Shown piece by piece: positions 19,109 through 27,420 of a stretch of 41,482 nucleotides of DNA (positions within the stretch are counted from its first letter, which is position 1; each line of letters opens with the position of its first letter). The notes beneath the pieces are model-generated. The model was not told the DNA's origin and made no database searches. It worked only from the letters and a program-made list of their open reading frames with translations. The stretch is from Chloroflexota bacterium (lineage in GTDB: Bacteria; Chloroflexota; Anaerolineae; Anaerolineales; UBA4823): positions 1 to 41,482 of the forward strand of contig JAJUJL010000032.1 in NCBI GenBank assembly GCA_029265355.1. The letters are read 5' to 3'. The position numbers and the translations under genes were made by a program.

Positions 19109-22057
19109 TTAATACATTCCGGGATCGCCCACCAGGAAGAAGGGCGCCCAGTAATAGGGGTGGGTATATGCGGCGGGCAGGCGTTCCGCTTCTTGCGAAG
19201 CCCTGGTCAGAAATGCGCACTGCGCCTGGCGCAGCGCTTCCCCCTTGGACGCACCAGACTGCAACTCTCGGTAGAACTTCTCCATCAACATTGCCGTCGA
19301 GCGATCATCGACAGCCCACTGGCTGAGCAACAGCGATTGGGCGCCGGCGTACAGGAAGGCGCGCAGCAAACCCAACAGCTCGTCGCCTCCGCCGATCACG
19401 CTGCGCCCGGTCTGGCAGGCGCTCAAAGTGACCAACGAAGCATTCAAGCGCATGTTGAAAATATCCAGCGTGGTCAGCGTGCCGCCCGCTGGCTGTGCGC
19501 CATCTGAGAAAGCCAACCCCGAGAAGAGCGGGTTGTCGCTGCGGAAATCGCCGTGGCAGGCCAGGTGAATCAGGCGACAGTTGGGCGCGAGCTGTTGAAT
19601 CTTCTCACGGGTAGCCTGCGCGCCGACTGCCAGCTCGGCGTTCCACAGGCTGGCGATCGTCTTTGCCTCCTGCAGCGTGTGCTGCAGGCGCCCCTGGTAA
19701 GTATCACCAACCACCAGCGCCCCCTGGTTAGCAGGCTGCACCTCACGGCAGTAGCGCAGCAGGCTGGCAGCCGGCAGGTAACTGACGGCGTGCGTCTCGA
19801 CCAGGTAGCGCTCGCCATCGTGCAGAGCATGGAAAGGCAGATAGTGCAGGTTGCCATGCGGCACGAAGATCAGTTCAGAATATGCCTGCAAGTGCTCGCG
19901 CACATCTTCCAGCAGCAAGCCGTACAACTGGCGCAAGAGGCCGCGCGCATTGCGCTCCAGGTCGAGGGGGGGAAGCCCCATGCCGCTGGCGGCGGCTTTC
20001 AAGTTAAGGCCTAGAAGCTGCTGCAAGCGCATGACCCTGGGCATCTCCGCGGAAAGGCGCGCTACGCGCACCGCCTGGCGGTCCACCAGGAAGAGCAGCA
20101 ACTCGCCGCGCGAGCAATAGTATTCCAACAATAGCGTATCTTGCCCCAGATGTGGCTGCACCGCCTCGGTGCGCACCTGCCAGATGGCGGCCTGGCGGGC
20201 ATAGCCAGCGTTGCGGATGAGCAGCTTGTGCCAGATCTCAGTGATGCGCTTTTCGATCTCCAGCACGTCGCCCTGCACATGGCGAAAGGCGTCCTCGTAA
20301 TGGGGGTCGCCGCGCACGCGCATTTCCTCGTTGGCCTCGCTTTCCCAACGCCGGTACAGGCGATCGCGTTCAGCCCGCAGATAGCTGAGCTGCTCTGCCA
20401 GGGCGCGGTCATCGGGATCAAGCGCCGCCAGGCGCAGGTCCAGCCGGTGGGCCAGCAGGTCAAACAGGGCGCGCGACTTGGCGCGCTCGGCGAAGCGCAG
20501 CGCTTCATTCGGTTTACCCTGCTGGACGTGTAGAGCGACCATGTCTTCGTACACTTCTTGCTTGTCATCCAAAAAATCGGCGCGAAATTCGATCATCAAG
20601 CGACCGCGCAGGTTTTCCAGGTACTCGATCGCCTGCCCATACTCTGCCAGGGCCTGCTCGATCTCGCCGCGTGCTTCAGCCAGCCTGCCGCCCAGAGCAT
20701 GGGCGGCATAAGCCAGCGAGGGAACGTGCTGTTCTGAGCGAGCATCGCCGCTCACCTCGAGCGCCTGCTGGACGTAGCGGCTGGCCTGCTCTTCCATGTC
20801 CAAAGCCAGCAGGGCGCGCGCCGCTGCCAGGCAGGCCTGGGCGCGCTTCACCGGCTGGGCAGAGAGGGGCGCCAGGCAGTCTTCCGCCCTGCGCAGGCTG
20901 GCGCGGTATCGCCCCTGGCGCAGCAGCACGCCGGCGGCTTCCAGGTTGGCGTAGGCGGCCCAGGTGGGGTTGCCCTGGGCGAGAAAAGCTTTGGCGGCTC
21001 CCTCTAAGGAAGCCAGCGCCTCGTCGTAACGCTTGAGCCCGGCATAGGCGATCGCTTCGTTCATGATGGCCAGCCCCACCTCGAAGCGCGTGCCCAACTG
21101 ATCGAACACCTGGTACACCTGGCGCGATTTTTCTAGCACTTCTGGAAAACGGCGCAGTTGCAGCAAGCAGTCGCTGATGAAAAGCTCGGTCAGTATAGCG
21201 TCGCGATGGCGCCCATCCGCCAGGAAAGCCGAACGCACCTGGTCCAGGCGTTCGAGAGCCTCGTTGTAACGGCCCAGGACAAAATAAGTGAGCGCCAGGT
21301 TTTGCAGGGCGCGCGCTGCTTCCACCGGCTGCCCAAGCTCTTCCAACCGGCGTTGAGCGTTGAGGCTGGCCTGGATCGAATCGTCGAAGCGCCCCAGGTT
21401 GCGCAGGACAATGGCGCGATTGAACTCCGCTCGCAGCCAGCCCGGGCTGTCTTGCATGCCGGCGCGTTCATAGAGCCGCTGGGCGTTCTCGAAGGCCTGC
21501 AGCGCAGCGCCGTCGTCTCCCAGGCGATAATGCACGATCGCTAAGTTTCCGACAACTTTGGCTTGCGAAAACCAATCCTCATGCTGTTCCAGTACACTGC
21601 TGGCAGCTTGCCCGGTTTCCAACGCTTCCTGGTAACGCCCCAGAAAGACCAGGGCGCCGATCTTGCCGATTTGCGAGACAGCTTGCTCTACGGGTGAACC
21701 CTCAGCCAGGTAGATTTCCGCTGCCTGGTCGTAGAGCTGCAAGGCGGCTTCGTATTCTCCCAGCCCGATCGATCGGGCATTGGCTTCTGCCAGGTATGCC
21801 AGGGCGCGGGGGCGCAGGCTGCCGCTCAGCTCTGATAGCCGCACGAGTAACTGGCTGGTTTGCAGCGAGTATTGGATATTGGAGCGCAGGTATTGGTCAG
21901 CCTGCGCCTTCAATCGCCGGGCGGTTTCCTCCACCTCCAACTGGGCGATGTTCAGCTCCAGAAAGGCGCGTTGATCCTGTGGAGTATCCAAAGAAAACAA
22001 CCGCTCCAGCCTGGATTGCCTGTCCGAAGATGTCATGTGTGGTAATTCCGCGCTCAC
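19109..22057 (-). CDS. TPR-CHAT protein (caspase-like peptidase fused to tetratricopeptide repeats)
   Basis: A 982-residue protein. About 70-560 is all-helical with many TPR units (LGEYEAALQLYDQAAEIY, LGRYQEALETGQAA, LGRYNEALERLDQVRSAF and others), a protein-binding superhelix. About 690-982 is a CHAT domain, related to caspases and separases. The presumed dyad is His835 in HLACHGDFRSDNPLFSG and Cys881 in LSACQTG, followed by SLLLSQWAVDD. There is no signal peptide, so it is cytoplasmic. The start is uncertain: GTG at 22057 or ATG at 22036, neither with a strong ribosome site. It lies 57 bases after an anti-sigma-like gene and a sigma gene, which suggests regulated proteolysis. Confidence 0.9.
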   Translation of the reverse strand: MSAELPHMTSSDRQSRLERLFSLDTPQDQRAFLELNIAQLEVEETARRLKAQADQYLRSNIQYSLQTSQLLVRLSELSGSLRPRALAYLAEANARSIGLGEYEAALQLYDQAAEIYLAEGSPVEQAVSQIGKIGALVFLGRYQEALETGQAASSVLEQHEDWFSQAKVVGNLAIVHYRLGDDGAALQAFENAQRLYERAGMQDSPGWLRAEFNRAIVLRNLGRFDDSIQASLNAQRRLEELGQPVEAARALQNLALTYFVLGRYNEALERLDQVRSAFLADGRHRDAILTELFISDCLLQLRRFPEVLEKSRQVYQVFDQLGTRFEVGLAIMNEAIAYAGLKRYDEALASLEGAAKAFLAQGNPTWAAYANLEAAGVLLRQGRYRASLRRAEDCLAPLSAQPVKRAQACLAAARALLALDMEEQASRYVQQALEVSGDARSEQHVPSLAYAAHALGGRLAEARGEIEQALAEYGQAIEYLENLRGRLMIEFRADFLDDKQEVYEDMVALHVQQGKPNEALRFAERAKSRALFDLLAHRLDLRLAALDPDDRALAEQLSYLRAERDRLYRRWESEANEEMRVRGDPHYEDAFRHVQGDVLEIEKRITEIWHKLLIRNAGYARQAAIWQVRTEAVQPHLGQDTLLLEYYCSRGELLLFLVDRQAVRVARLSAEMPRVMRLQQLLGLNLKAAASGMGLPPLDLERNARGLLRQLYGLLLEDVREHLQAYSELIFVPHGNLHYLPFHALHDGERYLVETHAVSYLPAASLLRYCREVQPANQGALVVGDTYQGRLQHTLQEAKTIASLWNAELAVGAQATREKIQQLAPNCRLIHLACHGDFRSDNPLFSGLAFSDGAQPAGGTLTTLDIFNMRLNASLVTLSACQTGRSVIGGGDELLGLLRAFLYAGAQSLLLSQWAVDDRSTAMLMEKFYRELQSGASKGEALRQAQCAFLTRASQEAERLPAAYTHPYYWAPFFLVGDPGMY

Positions 22058-22114
22058 AACAGGGGTTTAGGAGCGCCCTGCTGCCAGTTCTCCTGGCCTG
22101 ATCGAGCGCTGCGC

Positions 22115-22741
22115 TCACGCGATGATCAATTGCTCGATATCGATTTCTATCTCGATGTTGCTCAAGCGCAGCGAATACTCACCGGGGGCTACCCTGTGGA
22201 TAGCGAAATTGCCCAGCTCATCGACCTGCGACTGGGCTGCCAGCGAGCTTGCCTGGTACAACCGGGCGATGAGCGGCGCGCTGGTGGGCTCGGCGCCGGT
22301 GAGCAAGCCCATGATCGATCTGCGGTCGGGCCGGTCGGCGTCCTGCTGGATATCGATCACCAGATGATACCCCTCGGCGTTGAAGCTCAACATGCTGCCC
22401 ACTTCGCCGCGCACGCCTGCCAGCGCCGGCGACCACCCCGTCCCAGGAAAGCTCGAGGGCAGCAGGCGGGCTACCAGGCGCTTCAGCAGAGTCTCGCTCT
22501 CCTGCCCTTTTTGGGGGTTGGGCGCGAGATCTGCGCTCACAGAGTCCATAAAACTGCGCAGCGCTTCTAGCTCATTGGTGCAATGTGGGCATTCCGCCAG
22601 GTGGGCGCGCAGCTCTCGCCGGCGGTCGGTGGAGAGCAGACCCAGGTGATATTCACCCAGTTCTGTGCTGTCGGGGCAGAATGCCCGGTAAAGTGTGGCG
22701 CGCAGTTTGCGTTCGATGTTGTCCATTGTATTGTTCCCCAT
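22115..22741 (-). CDS. Zinc-finger anti-sigma-like protein
   Basis: A 208-residue soluble protein. The N-terminal part has the ZAS zinc-binding pattern: Cys22, then HLAECPHC with His47, Cys51 and Cys54, as in anti-sigma factors that sequester ECF sigma factors. The C-terminal half (about 105-208) is beta-rich and resembles a small carboxypeptidase-regulatory-like domain (LVIDIQQD, GNFAIHRVAPGEYSLRLSN). No transmembrane helix is seen, unlike many anti-sigma factors. The ATG at 22741 overlaps the sigma stop (TAATG); an in-frame ATG at 22726, eight bases after GGGGA, is an alternative start. Anti-sigma function is inferred from motif and position. Confidence 0.75.
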   Translation of the reverse strand: MGNNTMDNIERKLRATLYRAFCPDSTELGEYHLGLLSTDRRRELRAHLAECPHCTNELEALRSFMDSVSADLAPNPQKGQESETLLKRLVARLLPSSFPGTGWSPALAGVRGEVGSMLSFNAEGYHLVIDIQQDADRPDRRSIMGLLTGAEPTSAPLIARLYQASSLAAQSQVDELGNFAIHRVAPGEYSLRLSNIEIEIDIEQLIIA

Positions 22742-23517
22742 TATAGTCTCTCCAGGTAGGCTGCCAGCTCCTGGTCGCGCTGCAGGCGGGCGAGAAGGTT
22801 CTCTTTTACCCGGTAGACTTCCTGGATATCTTGAAATAAGCCTGGATATTCAGCGTAAAGCTGGCGCGCTTTCAAGGCATTGACGAACATGCCCACCAGG
22901 ATGCAGCGCTCCTTGTAATCTTTGCAGCGCTCTTCGAGCAGCGACCACAACTGCTCGGCCTGAGTCTTGCGCAGCACACTGTCTTCCATGGAGCGCTGCT
23001 CGCTGCTATGGGAAGCGCTCCGTTCCAGCGCCTCATCCTCCACCAGGCTGGCTCGCGTGCGGCTGCGAGCTGCGTCCACCAATACCGCGTTGACGCACAT
23101 TTGCAGGTAGCGCAGAATTGATTTGAGATCGGGAAAGTTGGCAAATTTATTCGAAGAAACACCGACCCACAGGCGCTCGAAGGCGCGATTGGCCAGGTAT
23201 CCGGGTTCTTCACTGAGCACCGTGGACAGCCCGTGGCGGTGGATCCAGCTCAGCACCAGGGCCTGGTATTGGGTGTAAATGCACTCCCAGGCGGACTGGT
23301 CGTGAGCGACAATTGCCCGGCGAAATACTTCATAGCAATAGCGCGCATCGGAATCCTGGTGGCGGAAAAAGCGCTCCGTTTCAGCCGCGCATAAACTGCG
23401 CAGTTCTTCCAACTCGAGCATCCGGGGATCGCCGTCTAAAGGCATAACTGCCGTTCCAGGGTGAACAGGGATTTCCTCCAGTAGATTGGGATGCGTGGAT
23501 GCAAACTGTGCACACAT
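22741..23517 (-). CDS. ECF-like RNA polymerase sigma factor
   Basis: A 258-residue protein. About 65-150 matches sigma region 2 (RAIVAHDQSAWECIYTQYQALVLSWI, then a -10-recognition-like NFPDLKSILRYLQMCVNAVLVDAARS). A linker follows, then a region-4-like helical part (KERCILVGMFVNALKARQLY...FQDIQEVYRVKENLLARLQRD) that is divergent from ordinary ECF factors. The first ATG (23517) is only three bases after a perfect TATAAT at 23521-23526, so either the transcript starts inside this codon and translation begins at a later Met (for example 23445), or another promoter is used. It is coupled to the anti-sigma-like gene by a one-base overlap. Confidence 0.75.
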   Translation of the reverse strand: MCAQFASTHPNLLEEIPVHPGTAVMPLDGDPRMLELEELRSLCAAETERFFRHQDSDARYCYEVFRRAIVAHDQSAWECIYTQYQALVLSWIHRHGLSTVLSEEPGYLANRAFERLWVGVSSNKFANFPDLKSILRYLQMCVNAVLVDAARSRTRASLVEDEALERSASHSSEQRSMEDSVLRKTQAEQLWSLLEERCKDYKERCILVGMFVNALKARQLYAEYPGLFQDIQEVYRVKENLLARLQRDQELAAYLERL

Positions 23518-23557
23518 ATTATTATAAAGGATGTCAGAAAAGTCGATTAACGGGTAT

Positions 23558-23593
23558 TGGGGGCGCGGCGACCCCTGACCACCGCGCCCCCCA
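23558..23593. terminator. GC-rich hairpin between the 714-residue gene and the sigma gene
   Basis: TGGGGGCGCGG at 23558-23568 pairs with CCGCGCCCCCCA at 23582-23593 (one bulged base; loop 13). It lies 13 bases after the stop of the minus-strand gene ending at 23607. No clear T-run follows, so termination strength is uncertain. Confidence 0.5.
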
Positions 23594-23606
23594 GGTGAAC
23601 GATTCG

Positions 23607-25751
23607 CTATTCCAAAGGTTCTTCCAGGCAGAAGCCGACAGAGGCCGAGCGGTGGTGCCCGGAGTGACCGCTGTTGACTACGGCCCGGTCATAGGCATGC
23701 ACCTCGATGATGTAACCGCAGGGTTGCATACCAGTCGTGTTCAGCGTCCAGACGTTGCCCGGGGAGAGGGCGGTCTGGATAACGCCGCTGGATGGCACCG
23801 GAGAGACCGGCCCGGGTGGATTCAGCGTGGGCTTGACCACCAGGCTGTACGACTTGAAGTACAGGTCGCGCGCCACGAAGCGACCGCTCAACGTTACACC
23901 AGGCAGGAACTTGCCGCAGTTTCCCAGGCCGGTGTCGATGTTGATCTCGGCATCCGGCAGGGTGTTGTCGAGTTGCAGGCGATGGTAGGCGCCGATGGCG
24001 ACCAGGGTGTTGGTGTTGTCGTAGACCAGCATGCGGATACGCCACAGGCTGTTGCCGCTGGTATCCCACTGCCCCAGCACATTGAACATGTTCTGGCTCA
24101 CGGGCAGGAAGTCGAACTTGCCGGTGCCATCGTGAGTGTGCAGGCTGGAGACTCCGCCAGAATTGACCACGGTGAAGTTGTTCATCAGGGTGGTCCAACC
24201 GACAGCGCCCACTTCCTGCACCTCCAGGCGGTAGCTGTAGCCGGGGTAGCTCTCTCCGATCACGTTGACCCGCCCGCCGAACGGGCACGGGCGCCCCAGG
24301 CTGTCGACAGGCACGCTGATATCGGCGAAGGTCGCGGCGGGGGTGGTCAGGCCGCTGAGATCATCGATGTCGCCGGTGGGCACATTGCCCAGGATGGAGA
24401 TCTTGGGGATCACCACGCCGAAGGGGATTTCCGGGCCAGGGGTGATGTGCACCAGCGTCTGCTCGCGGTTGCCCCAGGTGGGGACGTAATTCGGGTTGAA
24501 GCATGGCGGCGGCACACCCCACGAGAGGATTGCCCGGATGGGAACTACCACTGGCCCTTGCTGGCAGGGCTTGCGGTAGTGCTTGAGATCGACTGGCAGC
24601 GCCACCGCGTACATCAAGCCCTGGGGCGGGATGTTGGCGATATCGTGCACGGTGACCGAGGCAGTGCCCAGGCAGGTTTCGAAGGTGCCATTGTTGTTGA
24701 AGTCGCCCCAGAAAGTGACGTATTCTTTGCTGCCAGCGGTGCATGGTCCGCCGCTGTAGCCAGATGGGCGCTTGATGTGGATGATGCCCACCAGCGTGTC
24801 CAGGTTGGTGTTCAACCCCACGCATTTGAGCTCCTCGTAGCGGGTGTTGCCGTCGGTTGGGAACAGGTTTGCGGTCAGCTCGTCGAGGTTCAGATCGATG
24901 CCCGGCAAAAGCGCCTGTAAACCACCCTCCACCAGGGAGGCGCCCGCCGCGCTGCTCACCAACTGGTTTAACTCAGCAAAGGCGTAGCGATGGGGTTCGA
25001 TGCCTTTATCCTTGTACAGCGCCTGCAGTTCCATGGCGTTCAGCGAGGCGGGCTCGGTCGCCTCGATGGGTTGATCCAGGTCGACGACACTCTTCAAGAG
25101 AGGCGGCAGCTTGACCTGCACGGCCTCGAACAGGTCGGCGATGGGGAAGCGGCGGCGCGGCTTGAGTTGGATGTAGGCGTCCTGCACCTCGCCCCACACC
25201 GGGATGAAATTCGGGTTGCCAGGCGGGGGTGCGAAGTTCCAGGAGAGGATGGCGCGCATGCGCACCACGTTGTTCTGGAAGCAGAAGCGCGTGCGCGGAT
25301 CGATGGTCAGCGTGGCGTCATACTCTAACCGCCGCGCTCCGACCGTGCCCTGGGGGATATCGTAGGCTTTGAAGGCCGTCAGGCCCTGATCGATCCAGGT
25401 AGCGCCATTGTCGTGCGACAGGAAAAAGCGCACGTACTCGCGACTGCCCGGCGAGCAGATATTGCCGCCGTACCCACTGGGCTGCTTAACGAAAACAACC
25501 GCTTCCAGGCGGCTGAGCTGGGGGTTATAGCCCACGCAGCCGATTTCTTCATAAAACGTGTTGGATTGGATTTCCAGGACTGCCTTGAAAGGGCTCTCGG
25601 TCAGGTTGCCAAAGTAGTTCGGGTTGGCTGCTACCAAGGCCTGGAACTGGGCGCGCTCCCTGGCGAACTTCGCCCGCTGCGCCTTAGGAGCTTTCTCTGT
25701 CGCCGCCGGCCCAGCCTGCTCATCATTTTGAACTGCTTCTTCCTTAGCCAT
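23607..25751 (-). CDS. Uncharacterised protein with duplicated domain
   Basis: A 714-residue protein that I do not recognise as a named family. The ATG at 25751 follows AGGAGG by seven bases. It starts with a charged Ala/Lys/Glu-rich stretch, without a signal peptide. Two similar units can be aligned (about 45-200 and 285-445). Both contain YEE(I/L)xCVGxN, a (V/I)K(Q/R)PSGY(G/S)G segment, a Cys and a GS(R/K)EYV segment, then a RAILSW segment with Pro-Pro and a NPN(F/Y)(I/V)PxWG segment. The rest (about 450-714) includes a jelly-roll-like part ending in HAYDRAVVNSGHSGHHRS. It lies upstream of, and in line with, the sigma gene. It may be a structural, binding or target protein. Confidence 0.8.
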   Translation of the reverse strand: MAKEEAVQNDEQAGPAATEKAPKAQRAKFARERAQFQALVAANPNYFGNLTESPFKAVLEIQSNTFYEEIGCVGYNPQLSRLEAVVFVKQPSGYGGNICSPGSREYVRFFLSHDNGATWIDQGLTAFKAYDIPQGTVGARRLEYDATLTIDPRTRFCFQNNVVRMRAILSWNFAPPPGNPNFIPVWGEVQDAYIQLKPRRRFPIADLFEAVQVKLPPLLKSVVDLDQPIEATEPASLNAMELQALYKDKGIEPHRYAFAELNQLVSSAAGASLVEGGLQALLPGIDLNLDELTANLFPTDGNTRYEELKCVGLNTNLDTLVGIIHIKRPSGYSGGPCTAGSKEYVTFWGDFNNNGTFETCLGTASVTVHDIANIPPQGLMYAVALPVDLKHYRKPCQQGPVVVPIRAILSWGVPPPCFNPNYVPTWGNREQTLVHITPGPEIPFGVVIPKISILGNVPTGDIDDLSGLTTPAATFADISVPVDSLGRPCPFGGRVNVIGESYPGYSYRLEVQEVGAVGWTTLMNNFTVVNSGGVSSLHTHDGTGKFDFLPVSQNMFNVLGQWDTSGNSLWRIRMLVYDNTNTLVAIGAYHRLQLDNTLPDAEINIDTGLGNCGKFLPGVTLSGRFVARDLYFKSYSLVVKPTLNPPGPVSPVPSSGVIQTALSPGNVWTLNTTGMQPCGYIIEVHAYDRAVVNSGHSGHHRSASVGFCLEEPLE

Positions 25752-25875
25752 GTTGTTACCTCCTTGTAACAAAAAACGTATACGAACGGGTTGATCACCC
25801 CTATAAACGACGACAGGCTTGTTTTTCCGGCAAAGGAGCGACTCTAAATCATCACCGCTGGTAAAATGGAAAGCG

Positions 25876-27111
25876 ATGGCCAATCGGACCGATTTCGAAG
25901 TCCGCTTATCTGGGCTTGTCTATGGCGGCAGCGCTCTTGGCAGACTGGAGGATGGGCGGGCAGTCTTTGTACCCCTGGCGCTGCCTGGAGAGCTGGTGCG
26001 GGCGCGTGCCGTGGAGGAGAAGGCTGGATTTGTGCGCGCCGAACTGCAGGCTGTGCTGGAGCCTTCACCGCTGCGCATCCAACCGCGCTGCCGGCATTTT
26101 GGCGTGTGCGGCGGTTGCCATTACCAGCATCTCGCATACAACGACCAACTCGAATTCAAACGCAATATTCTGGCCGAACAGCTCTCTCGCATCGGGGGAA
26201 TCGAAAATCCGCCGGTAGCCCCGCTTGTTCCAGGAGAAGCCTGGCGCTATCGCAATCACATTCAATTCCATTTGTGTGAAGATGGTCGGCTGGGTTTCAT
26301 GCCGCGCCAGGGAGATGAGCCATTTGCGGTGGAAGAATGCTTTTTGCCAGAAGAGGCGCTGATGCAAGCCTGGGCTAACCTGGATTTCGAAGCCATGCCG
26401 GAGGTCGAGCGCATTGGCTTGCGCGCCGGTCTGGATGAAGATATTCAGGTCATCCTGGAAGGCAGCGAGGAGGCTGTGCCAGAGGTGCTGGTCGAGGATT
26501 TGCCCTATTCGGTCGTTCACCTGGGCGCAGCCGACCTGGTTACCCTGGCAGGCAGCGAATTTCTCTTCATGCAGGTTTTGGAGCGAGAGTTTCGGGTTTC
26601 TGCCGGTTCTTTCTTTCAGGTGAACACGGCAGTGGCCGGGAAGATGGTGCAGCACATCCTGGGGTTGCTTCCCGCTACTGGCACAGACCTGCTGCTGGAG
26701 TTGTACAGTGGGGTTGGCCTGTTCTCGGCCTTTCTGGCGCCGCGAGTGAAACACCTGGTGGCGGTCGAAAACTCGCCGTCAGCCTGCGCTGACTTTGCCT
26801 TCAACCTGGATGAGTTCGATCATGTGGAGCTGTATGAAGCTCCAGCCGAAATAGTTCTGGGGGCGTTGAGCTTGCAGCCCGACCTGATTCTGGTCGATCC
26901 ACCGCGCGCCGGATTGGAACGGAATGTGCTGAATCGTATCGTCGCGATGGCGCCGCGGCGACTGATTTACGTGTCTTGCGACCCCGCCACCTTGGGCAGG
27001 GACGCTCGTCGTTTGCAGCGAGGGGGTTACCAACTCAAGCAAACCACGCCTTTCGACATGTTTCCGCAGACCTACCACATCGAGTCTGTCAGCCTGTGGG
27101 AAATGGCATAG
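25876..27111 (+). CDS. rlmD: 23S rRNA (uracil-5-)-methyltransferase, TrmA/RlmD type
   Basis: A 411-residue SAM-dependent RNA methyltransferase. An N-terminal TRAM RNA-binding domain (FEVRLSGLVYGGSALGRLEDG...VPLALPGELVRARV-like) is followed by an iron-sulfur motif, CRHFGVCGGC, with a fourth Cys later (EECFLPEE). The SAM fold is shown by LLELYSGVGLFSAFLA. Catalytic motifs are LVDPPRAGLERNVL and YVSCDPATLGRD, with the nucleophilic Cys. The start at 25876 has GGAAAG just upstream and a TAAAAT box at 25862-25867. RlmC and RlmD cannot be told apart by eye, so the symbol is approximate. Confidence 0.88.
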   Translation: MANRTDFEVRLSGLVYGGSALGRLEDGRAVFVPLALPGELVRARAVEEKAGFVRAELQAVLEPSPLRIQPRCRHFGVCGGCHYQHLAYNDQLEFKRNILAEQLSRIGGIENPPVAPLVPGEAWRYRNHIQFHLCEDGRLGFMPRQGDEPFAVEECFLPEEALMQAWANLDFEAMPEVERIGLRAGLDEDIQVILEGSEEAVPEVLVEDLPYSVVHLGAADLVTLAGSEFLFMQVLEREFRVSAGSFFQVNTAVAGKMVQHILGLLPATGTDLLLELYSGVGLFSAFLAPRVKHLVAVENSPSACADFAFNLDEFDHVELYEAPAEIVLGALSLQPDLILVDPPRAGLERNVLNRIVAMAPRRLIYVSCDPATLGRDARRLQRGGYQLKQTTPFDMFPQTYHIESVSLWEMA

Positions 27112-27369
27112 CCGGCTACGAGTAATTCCATTGTGGTTTCGATTTGCTTGAAGGCGAGAATCTCCAAAGATTTCTGACCTTCGGACAGCATTCATTTCAC
27201 GGGTCATTGCGAGATGTTTCCATGACGCTGGAAGCGTCATCCGGACTGGAAATGACAAATATGTCATGAGTGGCCCTGCAGGGGTGTGGCAATCGCCCAG
27301 ATGATCGCTGATCGCTTCGCTGTCGCTGCTGATGACAGCCTTATCCCGAACGCAAGTTGATTATTTAAC
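27112..27369. other. Intergenic region containing repeat copy A
   Basis: No ORF is supported here. It holds the interspersed repeat at 27175-27337. The remainder after the methyltransferase stop has no clear terminator. The promoter of the next gene begins at 27370. Confidence 0.5.
27175..27337 (-). repeat. Interspersed repeat, copy A (inverted relative to copy B)
   Basis: Read on the minus strand it starts TGTCATCAGCAGCGACAGCG followed by AAGCGA, and ends with CAATGACCCGTGAAA followed by TGAATGCTGTCCGAAGGTCA. Copy B at 37622-37729 has nearly the same ends: the first 26 bases differ at about 3 positions and the last 35 at about 4. The middles differ in length (A 163 bp, B 108 bp). A second internal palindrome (gacgctggaagcgtc) lies in copy A. 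Confidence 0.7.
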
Positions 27370-27398
27370 TTGACATCGAACATTTGTTCTAATATAAT
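27370..27398 (+). promoter_or_regulatory. Consensus sigma-70 promoter of the SOS-type operon
   Basis: TTGACA at 27370-27375 and TATAAT at 27393-27398 with exactly 17 bases between them: both hexamers are perfect. Transcription would start near 27405, about 16 bases before the GTG at 27421. Confidence 0.88.
27378..27389. promoter_or_regulatory. LexA/SOS-type operator in the promoter spacer
   Basis: GAACATTTGTTC matches the GAAC-N4-GTTC palindrome recognised by the Gram-positive type of LexA, with a preceding C as in the CGAAC consensus. It sits between the -35 and -10 boxes of a perfect promoter, where a bound repressor would block transcription. No lexA gene is in the window. Confidence 0.75.
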
Positions 27399-27420
27399 AG
27401 ATTAGCCAATGGAGGTGAAC

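Noticed and set aside
23558-23593. A strong intrinsic terminator after the 714-residue gene
   Set aside because: The hairpin is real but has no good T-run, so it is recorded only as a weak candidate.
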